Of a DNA stretch of 64,000 nucleotides, positions 22,601 to 33,120 are shown piece by piece; the first letter of the stretch is position 1, and each line of letters opens with the position of its first letter. The translations under genes and the position numbers were made by a program. This stretch comes from Rhytidiadelphus loreus (lineage: Eukaryota; Streptophyta; Bryopsida; Hypnales; Hylocomiaceae). The stretch covers positions 10,230,001-10,294,000 of the forward strand of contig OX344764.1 of the NCBI GenBank assembly GCA_947034895.1, read 5' to 3'. The notes under the pieces were generated by a model. It did no database searches and had not been told where the DNA came from. It was given only the letters and a program-made list of their open reading frames with translations.

Positions 22601-25600
22601 GTCGAATTCGAAGTACTACAGGCTGCATCATTCAACCGACTTCTCAGTCATTGCGATTCATGCCAATGTGTACTTGTTCTATTATCGACAAGCTTCTGTA
22701 TATGAAGTACAAGGACTTTTGTGATGATTACATGAGTCATGCATTTGTGAAGATTGAGGTTAAACTGTTGCTGGAGATTATGAGCATTAAGAAGTTTTAT
22801 TTCTACATGTGATTGTTTAATTTCATAGTTTGTGTAAGTGAATGAAATGCATTTCTTTAAAAATGAGGTAGTTTTAAAAAAAATTCAATCACTATAAATC
22901 ATTAATTTCATACAATCTCATCTCTTCTATAATTCACACTTTTAAGAATCTCCAATGCAAACTTGTTATGTAATAATTCTTAAGAAGATTGAGTTGTCGA
23001 GTGTTCAATGAGATTTGTAGTATCTCATTGTTTGATGATCAAATGCTACATTACTAACAAGTATTAGCATTGCGAATCACAAGTAGAAATAAAACTTCTT
23101 AATGCTCAAAATCTTTTAGTTTCAGTATAATCACATAACCTTTCAAATGCATGACTAATGTAAAATCACTCTCTGTTTAAAACTTGCAGTACCGTTGTAG
23201 CTCAAGCAATCTCAGCTACAACTGAAGATACAAAACGCTTACAGTTCACTAACTTGAAACTACATGCCAACTGCCGATCAATACATCGTTCAAACTTTTT
23301 CTAGATTGCACAAATTAAAATCCAGACACACAAACTTCAGAATTCCTCACGTTACAAACGCGACTGACTTCTTGAGAATGCAAACACTTTAAATACCTGT
23401 CAAAGGAAATTCCGATACCGGTCGAATTAAGAGAACACCACCTGACATCATTCAGTGATTTCTAGCTAGCAACGTAACGCTCCTCAGTCTGCTGGAAGCT
23501 AACGAAGTTGCTTATTTCAGTACGTCAGGGTTTGCAGTTAATAATGAGCAGGGCTCTGATTCTCCTTCCATCTGGAGCGAGTTCATGATTTAGAAATCGT
23601 GCGAGGTCGATGTAGCTTTCAATCACCACGTACGCCGCGCGTTCAAAGTCTCGATTGAAGGTCAACGTCGACAAGGCCGGCTGCGGCGATTGATGAGCCC
23701 CCGCATACTTAATTCATATATATTTCCCGGAGCCAACCACTTGTAATCCTCTGTGTGGTGCGATGTTTTGAATTGGCGCGGTGAGATCGATCACAGGAAA
23801 GATGGAGCTAGAGTTTCAACCTGGGTCTGCGCTGGCATGGACGGTAGAACCGACCAACCGAGCGGGCGCACTACTGCAGGCAGGCGAGGGGGCGACTCCG
23901 GACTCTAGGGGGGTGTCTGCCGGTTTTGGGGCGCTGCCTTCTCTCCATGGCTACAGTGGCTTCCCCTTTCCATATATAATATTTTTTCCTCCCTCCCAAA
24001 AGCGACCCATAATTTCGTCCCGGATGGGCCTTTTATTATCCCCATGACAAAATGATGATTGTTGGGGCAAAAGCCAAAAGGGGGAAGCACTTGCGTGGTC
24101 GGTGAGGTCAGAACGAGGTAGCCGGGGGTTCACGGTTCCGGATGTCGGTCTTTCCTGGGTCTGACAGGTGCTGTGATACACTCAAAGTGCCGGCCCCGAG
24201 AGGGTAACACACACTGGAAACGATTTAAGCCTTTTAAGGGTATTATTACAACCTTTTACAGTTTACTTCCTTTCACGGTCGACAGGTGAGTACATATCGT
24301 GGTTACTTGCTATGAAGATGAACAGTGAGGAGAGCCAGTCAGTCATACTAATTATTATAAAAGTGTGTTTCTGGTTGGATTTTTACCTCCTTTTGGGGGG
24401 GACGCGGTGTGAACGAGGGCATAATTTACCGTTAAATTTCACAAAGTAGGGTAAGGACGGAGGGCCGGAGTTCCCGGCTTTAAGGCATTGAATGTGGGCA
24501 CCATCCTCGAGGTCACAGTCAGAACTGGAGTTGTTGAAGTGCAGCTTCCATTCGGCAACAGGTCGACAATCTCTGGCAGCCTTTGCGACTCGTTCAATCT
24601 TCATTCAGGGCAGGTCTTCTTCTAGTCCTTCTCCTGCTGGGCTTGACGGATTCCGCAAATGACTTGTACTTAACAACGCATTCTTTTTCCGCAGTGAGAG
24701 TGTCGGAAGGAAAGGTTCAGAATAAAACCCTAGCTAGGTTGGGCGATCGATCGAGGGAGGGAGTATTGTGAGGATACCATAGTGTCGAAACTGAGTTTCT
24801 CGCTAATTGGTGTAAGAACGAGAGGGTTAAGTTACTCTCTGTTTAAAAAGATAGCTCACGGTTGCTCTCGGGAGCCAGACTGAGTTCTATTCCCCTCTTT
24901 GTTTGTTTTTTAATTTTACCAAAGAAAAGAAAAAAAGAGCTAGGGAGTATTGCAAAGGCCTAGTTAGGTAGCTACCGTTTTCTTTGTTTTCCTGGCCCTT
25001 TGCGTTGGCCAACCATGTCGTTTCCGGAAGGGACGTGGTCAGGTTCCCCATCTGCTGTCAGCTGCTTCGCTTGACCGTGGGGGTTGGTTCTTCACGGTCT
25101 TCTACTGGTGTAGAATTTGCGCGTGCATCCAAGCCTTGTATTGATTTCGACCTCTCCACATCAACCGCCCAGACCCTTCCTTTTTGGCGTCACTGCTGGA
25201 GTTTTCGATCTGTGTTGCAGCTGTACATGAATCGTTGACAAACTTCACTCACCTCTTCCAGGGTTCCACCTAAGGTAGCTCCCTTCCTGAGCCCTTCGTG
25301 TGGTACGTTGCTGCCCACGACTTTAGGACGGTTGTACTGTGTGAGGTAATGTATTGCGGCTGGAGCTTTTGGATTGTGGAGATAGAGCACCGCATTTGGG
25401 TGATTCAATTTCTTGATGGAGTGAGCTTTCTAGATAGCTAGCCAACCCAAACTTTCGCCTTCGGATTATCCTGTTTGGTCACGTTACTGGAGTAGATTCG
25501 AGATTTCGAGTGGGGTATGAGCAGATCTCGTCAAGTGATTCGATTCAGACAATTTTGCCGAAGTTAGCGTTTACGACAGTTTCGATTCGAGGTGTGCATT

Positions 25601-27994
25601 CTGCTAGTTGGGCCGATACCGGTACTACTAGTGTGCTACTCTTGCGGCTTCGTCTTTGAGTCTGGTCGGTGGAATTGGATAGATATTGGTTAAACAAATA
25701 GTTACTGGTAATCATATGCGATTTTAGTGAAGCTTTTTCTGTTGCAGCACACGATATTCTTGTGGTGAAGTACGTCCGCAGTGGTCTCTGTAAGCTAGGG
25801 ATCATTCAAGCTTGGGAATTTGATGGAGTCCGTTCCGTCTGTGGTGGAATGTAGGTACGATCCTCAGATAGACGTGCAATCACGACCTCAGGTTTGGAAT
25901 GATCAAATGGTGGACCGTCGGCATCAACAATGCAGCGAAAGTCGTTGATGATGCCCAGAAGACAGAAACTCGAGGACAATTGATTCAGCGATTGCCGACC
26001 GGCCTCCCAGCACATTTGAAAAGCTGAAGCGGCGTACCCAGTGAAGATTGCAGTAAGTCCAGAAGGTAACGCCCTCAACCCATAATCCTGCAATGGTGCT
26101 TGGTTGCGTTCAAGTGCAAGGAGTCTACGAATGTTGACTGAAGGGTGGTACTGAGATATGTGACGGTCCTAGTGCAAATAATTATTCCATATGTTATTTC
26201 AGTAGCCGTAGTGCTCTTAGTAGTTCCTGCTAAGGAATACGATTCCCCAGTTCATTCTCTCGAGGTCCTCATGTTGATCGATCAAGAGTTTCTCTGAATG
26301 TTGTTAAGATTTTTGACTCAAGCATTGAATAGACTTCGGGCGTAGCTTCTTGTGCACGATCGCTTGGTCTGTCGGATGGTACAATACCAAGAGTCCAGGT
26401 GTCCAGCAATTAGGCAAAAAACTAAACGTACATCAAGGCTTAGTTTGCGGAAACGGTCAGGAGAATTTGCGTGCCCTCGGCTCTTGCCATTTCTTTGGGT
26501 TAGAAAACTGCTGTGATCGAGAAACACGTGAATTTGCAGCTCTGTAATGGGGAGGGGATTGGAGACAACTGTACTGGTGACTGATCCAATTGTGATATAA
26601 CTGCAACGTCAATTTAGTTACATTGGCGCAATTCAGAGTGTCAGAGTTGTGACATTCAACTGCTCAAAACTGGAGAAACTGCTCAAAGACTGCTGTAGAT
26701 TTATGTTTCAGGTCTGGAAAAGGCCAATGTTGTGAATTTCCGCCGATTTAACGTAATTGACATTCTGCCTACAAGTGAAGCATTTAGGCTTGCAGTTCGA
26801 CAATATGTCATTGACCGTAGCAGCATTACTCGACGAGATTGCCAACATCCAGATATTAAACACGTACGTGCGGTAAAACTAGGGTCATATGTTTTTTTAA
26901 AAATAGCCTGTTTCAGAGCGCCCAGTTCGAGTGGCTAGAGCTCTGAGACTAGGATCGACTGGTTTAGAAATATGGTTTCACTCGGGCGACTGATACTGTG
27001 CCTATTTCACTGAAATCCGGCCACCATTTTAATGAATATGTAGTTTAATTGTACAAGTGAAGTAGTCCTACGAAGGCTAGTGCTCAGTTACGCACATTGT
27101 ACAGAACTCTGGTCCAAAGCAGCTTCACAATAGTTCACCAATTTCTACCTGTGTAAGTGTGTAACGGTGTACGTGCCCTAGCTTGAGCTTAGTTTTTGGT
27201 GTCGAGAATTGGGTCACAAAACTCATTAGCTTTGGTTTTGACCAGCCAATCCATGAAGAGAACTTAATTAAGGGTTTAGCTTAGGTTTAGTTTAAACAGC
27301 GAAGCTACCTCCCTCGCGGTCAATGATCTGTGGTGAACTGGTGATGTGAAATGCACTGCCATGGCACTTCGTGAGTACGAACTTAATTCCCATCTGTCTG
27401 TACATACGGTACGGTTTACATCACAAGTCGTTTCCCTAGCTAGCTGCACCTACATTATTGGGGCACCAGTAGAAGCAAATAGTGTAATAATACAACTAGA
27501 AAAACAAAGTTGTACAGAGTAATGCGATTAACGCTTTGCACAAGAGACGTTGCTAATTGAGATGAAATTAATGTGTAATCGGTCGTACTAGCTAGCCTGA
27601 GCTGTCTGCTGCAGTAGTTTGACCACATGCAGTTTGAAATTCACTTTCCAATTAAGGATGTCTAGATCATAGTGGTCGGTGTCTGAGGACTTTGAAAGCT
27701 CGCAAAGTAGTCTCACGGGTCAAGAGTTGAATGATCAATATATTAGGTGGTAACTCCCCCTGGAGACATGTACTTTCGTGTAACTGACGAGCTAGCCGGT
27801 GGTACACAGTCAAGCTCATGCTGGGATCAAGTTTCGAGCGACAGTGCAATAAACGTTCTCGATCCGACTGTACAGAACCGCGTCAGTAGGAAATGTTTCT
27901 CTAAAATTAACTACATTATTTGCAGTTGCAATATCGGTAACCGTGCAGTAAATACTTTTGGTTTTCTGGATTACAGTTACGTCGGTTCGATCTT
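19668..27994. other. Gene-poor part of the gene island with simple repeats
   Basis: Composition is closer to even GC than the flanks and the sequence looks unique, but no frame above about 117 codons exists and none shows a known motif. Simple-sequence tracts are at 20494-20585 (GGAATA/AATAAG type), 20911-20937 (GACT)n and 21546-21569 (TAGC)n. Runs of CT/TC and T lie near 21080-21130. It could hold distal regulatory DNA or non-coding transcripts of the DREB-like gene, but nothing in the sequence proves this. Confidence 0.5.
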
Positions 27995-28192
27995 CCAGGG
28001 AGGATTGACCCCCTTATTGCCCCGCGGTTGACCCCTGCCGAAAACACTGGAATTTTCTAATTGCCATTATGCCACCCATGAAAAAATTAGCAAATTCAGA
28101 ATTCATATTTGGAATCAGAGGGCCCAAAATTAGCGAGGAGAGGTGAAGAAATTCGAAATTTACGCGGCAATGAGGGGGTCAATCCTCCCTGG
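27995..28192 (+). mobile_element. MITE family M, copy 1 (best preserved)
   Basis: 198 bp bounded by terminal inverted repeats of about 30 bp. The outermost 20 bases, CCAGGGAGGATTGACCCCCT, are identical at both ends, and the next ten differ at two or three positions. The core shares AAATTCAGAATTCATATTTG and GGAGAGGTGAAGAAAT with copies 2 and 3 near 9.4-9.9 kb. Non-coding. The intact ends suggest this is the most recent of the three insertions. Confidence 0.85.
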
Positions 28193-29059
28193 CCCGTCGG
28201 TTGGTGATGTCAAAATCACGTCACAACGGAGTTTATGTTCACCCTCTAGCAGCCTCATCAAGCTTGTCTCAGGAATTTTCATTTCATTACCGTGCATACC
28301 AACAGGCCGTATTCTCTCAGACGCGTTTCATTCAGTTCATGCTAGGGTACTACACTTAGCTCATGAATCATGCCTATATGTTTCCTGTAGTGTCGTACAC
28401 TTAGCTTGGTCTTCGGTCTGTCTTGAGAGTACTCAGATTGCTAAAATTGCCTCTAGCTTGCGTCGAAGGGTCACGTGCATTCTAGTTGCAATTCTCGGAA
28501 GTCCAGAAACTGCTGCCTAGTTTAATCTGTGCGCTTCTGAACGTATGATCTCGACATGGTGATTATATAATTGATGCGATTTCTGATGGCAGGCAGACAC
28601 ACCTGGAAATGATATTATTCGAGCTAGAGCTGGTGGACTAATTCATGATCTTACAACGCTCGAATTAGGCAGCAGCATCTTGCTAGCTTCTCACATGGTA
28701 CTTAGAAGAAGGGCACCGATAACCCCTGGCATGGGAACAAATACGTGTTGCTGGAGAGCTTCATCCACCCCAACGCGTGATGGGCCTAGGCCTCTCTCGA
28801 AAGCAAACGTCGTCAAGTATCGATCATTGAGCTCCAGAGGTACGTACTTAACCAACCTGGCTAACCTTACTTTTTCAAATGCAGTCACGAAACAGAGGCA
28901 CGGTCAGTGTTGCTGATGGACACGTTTGTGAGTCAGTTTAACAATATGCTCTTCAAATTGATTCAATGGTATTATATATGCATGCAGCTGCATGTGAAGA
29001 GATGGTATTCAAGCAGAAATTATCAAATTCCGAGTGTCAATACACCAATACATGCTGTT
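28193..29059. other. Intergenic, upstream of the DREB-like gene
   Basis: Unique-looking DNA without a recognisable gene. A 125-codon plus-strand frame spanning 28143-28520 starts inside the MITE and has no known motif. Confidence 0.5.
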
Positions 29060-29570
29060 GTCTGTAATTGAAACCTCAATGGAACTTATTTTCGTTGAAT
29101 TGGCTTGAACGTTTCAGAGCACTGCCAAGGTTGTGCCGGTCCAAGTGACCTGAGCTCTGTCAAAAGCTAGCACCGGAATACATAGGTCGATCGACGTTAC
29201 GTTTACTACTGAAACTGCTCCAAATCACGCCATCTAAAGGAATATGACATTGTGAATTTCGGATTACGGTCCCTAGAGTGAAGTCCGTACTAATCGATTA
29301 CATGTACTTGTAATGGTACATGTGGAACTTGTCTGTAATTGAACCCTCAATGCTTATTCTCGTTCAATTGGCTTGTTTCAGAGTGCCAAAATTGTGCTAG
29401 TCCAAGTCTGAAAACAAGCACTGGAATACATAGAGGATCACCAATCATGTCCTTTACAGGAATATGCTATTGTGAACTTTGGATTACGGTCCCAAGAGTG
29501 AAGCACTGATCGATTTCATGTACATGTAATGGCATGTGGAACCGCAACTAGTAGCTGAAAACCACTGCAA
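29060..29570 (+). repeat. Tandem duplication in the DREB-like promoter region
   Basis: Two adjacent imperfect copies: 29060-29330 and 29331 to about 29570. Both run TGTCTGTAATTGAA, CTCAATG, TTCA/GAATTGGCTTG, TTTCAGAG, GTCCAAGT, GGAATACATAG, GGAATATG, ATTACGGTCCC, AGAGTGAAG, then CATGTACNTGTAATGG and ATGTGGAAC. Its last part (CATGTACGTGTAATGGCATG) recurs a third time near 29657. The block ends about 200 bp before the start codon, so it probably lies in the promoter or leader. Confidence 0.85.
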
Positions 29571-29782
29571 GCATGCAGCAGCTGAAAATTGTTCGTGTGA
29601 ATGGCATGTGATTTCATGTACGCGTATGTATGTATAATGGCTTGCATGTGGATTTCATGTACGTGTAATGGCATGTGGAATTGGCAGCTGCTGAAAATTG
29701 ATCGAGTCCGAGTGGAATTTCATCAGGGGGGTCGAGCTGATCGATCGATTACACTCCATCCGAAGTGTGGAAGCTCTATTCC

Positions 29783-32700
29783 ATGTCCGACGGCGAGGAG
29801 ACTCCGACTCCGGACGTGGACGCGGACGAGCCGGAGGACTCTGGCGAGCGCATGGACAGCCCCCCGTCGACGTCGAGGTCGACGGAGGGAGCCGCAGGCG
29901 GACGCAGCAAGAAGGCCAAAGTGGAAGGGTCAGGGGGCGATACGCGGCACCCGGTGTACCGCGGCGTGCGCAAGCGTCCGTGGGGCATCTGGGTGACGGA
30001 GATTCGGCGGCCCAAGAAGAAGTCCCGCATCTGGCTGGGCAGCTTCGCCACCGCCGAGATGGCCGCCAGAGCGTACGATTGCGGTATTACTTCCTCTCCA
30101 CCCTCCTCTCACTAGAATTCAATCAACCCGTTCAGAAACATTCAAGCTTTGCTGATAACTCTAAGACGTGACTGATTCCCAGAAACACTAACCCTAAACG
30201 TTGTGCAGAAGGAACAAAAGAACCAAAATTTCGTTAAAATGGCGCGGAAGGGGATGGGTGAAATTATAGACAATTCTCGTTAAATTGGCACGATTCTGCG
30301 CGTCAAAAACTGCGATTCATCTGCACAAAGCTCTAAAGTTTAGGACTTGCATAGATTTCAGAACGCACTGTCTAAACCTAAAAGTGCCAAGTTTGTGGAA
30401 ATATGCCAATTTAACGAAATTGAGGTTGACAGAACGAAATGCATGGAAAAATGGCATATGGAATACCCACTATTTTAACAAAATTTTCCCATTAAGTTTT
30501 TGGAACATGTTTGCTGAAACACGTTGCCTAAGCACGTAAGCATGTTGCATTTTTGGTGATAAACACAGCTTGAGAAAGCCAAGATGTCCATCTATGAAAT
30601 ATTTGAAGAATTTCATAGTCAATGTCCTGTGATCATGATAGAATAGGAAACAATCATGCCCTAGCTAGTATATGTATATATACCAGGAGTCCAGGACTGA
30701 AATTGGGACACAAAAGAACATTTGTCCTATTTCCATATTGGATTTCTCCTGTGAAACGTTGCTAAAAATTCTAACAGCAATTTGCACATTCCAAATTTAG
30801 TCATGAGTTACTGTAATTATAAATATCTTTTGCTCATGTATATAAACATAACATCAATTTTGTGAAATTGACTCGATTCCGACCCGGCGTAAAAATTGTG
30901 ACATATATACAGTACGAAAAGGTCTAGAGTTTAGGGATAGGTATGGATATATGTTCAGAACGCACGTGCGTTCTGAAAGGTGCCAATCACATTGGGAATG
31001 ACATTGGGATGTAGTGAAGATTGTGTCCAAGCTTGTAAGCACTCATACATAAAATAAAATGCCTGAATGCAAACTTCCTGTTGAACAACGAAGCTTAAAA
31101 ATTCAATAAGAACTGTTTTCATATCATGTTGTTTTAACCATCAAGAGCTTGGAGGCCAATTTCGTTCTACTGACCCAACATTGTGACAACCGCTGAAATC
31201 AACGTCAATTTCATTAATATTTGCGGAAATTCACGACTTGGGGCTGTTTTTTGGGCACTCCCTGAAACGTATGATTGATATATACCAGTCCCAGCGCTCT
31301 GAATTGTGTTAAAATACAACAAAATTTATATAAACGAAGACTGCTATAGATTTAGGTTTAAAGATGCCTAAAGTCCTTGAAAGAATGTTGTTTTAACACA
31401 AACGCAAACAATATATTATTGGAAAAATCAACATAAAAGAACAGCATGGGGATCCATGCTGTTTTCACAAAGGTCAATTTAATAAAAATTGGCGGATGTT
31501 CGTCATTGGCTCTTCCATAACGTAAATGAGGATTTATAATCTACAGGTGATAGCCAGTCAGCCAACTTCTCTCTTCGTGGTTTCTCTTCTCAACAGACTC
31601 TCAATTTTCTAAAAGTTTCTTGCTTTAACATCCCTCGCTGACTGCTGTAAACAGTGCCCTCATTGTGATTAAATTATAACTCAAATCTGTCCGAGCATAG
31701 TTGTGGAGAGATTGCATCCTTTGCCACCTTGAAGAGCTATCTCCCCATGCGCACACTATTTTCTACAACCGAGCTTGTGGAGACAGCTAGCTAGAGTTCG
31801 TCATCCATGTGCAACTGAATGTTTCTTTTCTTTCTTGTGCCACTTGCAGCAGCTCTCGCATTGAGAGGAAACGGAGCCCTTCTCAACTTCCCAAAGCTGG
31901 CGCACTCGCTCCCCAGGCCAACCGACCTCTCCGACAAGTCCATTCAAGCAGCAGCCACCACAGCTGCGAACAAGTTCAGCACGCACCGAATCAACCCTAC
32001 GAGCTCCGATCTTCAACAAGACAATACTCCTTCTCCACCTCCAACCACTTCCTCTCCAGATGCTGGCAAGTCAGAGCAGCGAGCTTCAGCATCAAAAACT
32101 GCTGCAACCCCAACCTCAAGCACGTCCCAGAGAAAGCCTCCGCAAAGGCAAGCGAGCATGAAGCGAGCGGAGGAGCAGCTCCAGAGCAAGAGGGGACTGC
32201 AGAGGAGTAATGAATCAGCTGGAGGAGGGTCATCCAGTGTTAATAGTGGCAGGGAGACGACGATGGAGAAGAACAAGCAGCTGCAACATCAGTCTGATGG
32301 GGAGAATAATATCAATAATGTTATGATGGTTCCAGCTGCAGCTCCTAGTTCAGCTCCTGAGGTATGCAATTCACCCTAATATCAACACTCTTGCTGAATG
32401 ATCTCACTAGTGTACAAGTTGAAATTTTAGATCATGCAGTGTTAACATTTGGAAGAGAATTTACAATGCAAGTGCGTTTTGTACTTTTTCCGATAGTCTG
32501 ATCTTATTCCTGTAGGTTTTACGAAGTTGAAGGAAATTTAGTAGAGCCAGCTCTAATTGAATCCCTGTGTGAAAATCATGCCTACATATGGGGTACATTG
32601 TCCTCTGATTGATGTGGGACCTTGCACGGTTTGCTTACATTTTTCACGAAGGGAAATAATATAAATTATGGCTGTGTAATGTTGACACTAGACGACTCCC

Positions 32701-33120
32701 CGAGTGAACGCAACGTCCTCGAAACTTGAAATTCATACAGTTTCGATTTTGTTTTCATTGGTTTGAGAAAAAGCCTTCAACTGTAATTGGTTCTGGTAGT
32801 AAGCTTGTGATGGTTTTAGATACTCTGTGCTTTGACTGCTTCAGTCCTCATTTTCGCGCTAATTTGAGATGCTGTCTTTTGGGGGGTCGCTTACCTTAAA
32901 TTCTTCTGGTGTGTCGCAACAGCAACAACTGTCGCTGCAGCCACCGCCACCGGTGTACGTTCATTCGGAGGATATCTTTACAATTGAACCCGAAGTGGGG
33001 CTGACCAATTTGTGTGATGCCATGTGCATCCCTCCTCCCGGGGATGCAGAGCTGGCCAACATTGAAACGGATGGCGAAGAGGGTTCCACCATCTGGGAGC
33101 CCCATCTCTGGAGTTACTAA
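29783..33120 (+). CDS. DREB-like AP2/ERF transcription factor, three exons, 336 aa
   Basis: Exons are 29783-30083, 31850-32361 and 32923-33120. Introns are GT-AG and all phases match. The start ATG (MSDGEETP) is the first ATG of its frame. In order: an acidic N-terminus (1-36), a basic RSKKAKVE stretch likely to be a nuclear localisation signal (41-48), and an AP2 domain at about 58-116 beginning [13 protein letters not shown]. It carries valine at AP2 position 14 (DREB-type) but arginine at 19, where DREBs usually have glutamate. After the domain comes [12 protein letters not shown], then a Ser/Gln-rich linker and an acidic tail ending WEPHLWSY, a likely activation region. Intron 1 (1,766 bp) splits the AP2 domain between D99-C100 and A101; most plant DREB genes are intronless. 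DREB factors bind DRE/CRT elements and drive stress or developmental genes in the nucleus. The family call is firm; the subgroup (A-4/A-5-like by [12 protein letters not shown]) and targets are inference. Confidence 0.9.
30954..30977. promoter_or_regulatory. 24-bp perfect palindrome centred on a CACGTG G-box
   Basis: The half-site TTCAGAACGCAC is followed at once by its exact reverse complement GTGCGTTCTGAA. The centre is CACGTG, the core G-box bound by plant bZIP and bHLH dimers. It lies within intron 1 of the DREB-like gene, inside one unit of a repeated intronic motif. A role as an intronic enhancer is inference; the palindrome itself is exact. Confidence 0.6.

Noticed and set aside
27965..28000. 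tRNA-like GGTTCGATCTTCC
   Set aside because: No A box or pairing stems at the right distance upstream. The sequence overlaps the flank of a MITE.
31809..32233. Other-frame open frames over exon 2 of the DREB-like gene, on both strands
   Set aside because: They are shadows of the spliced exon. Only the frame giving [17 protein letters not shown] continues the AP2 domain.
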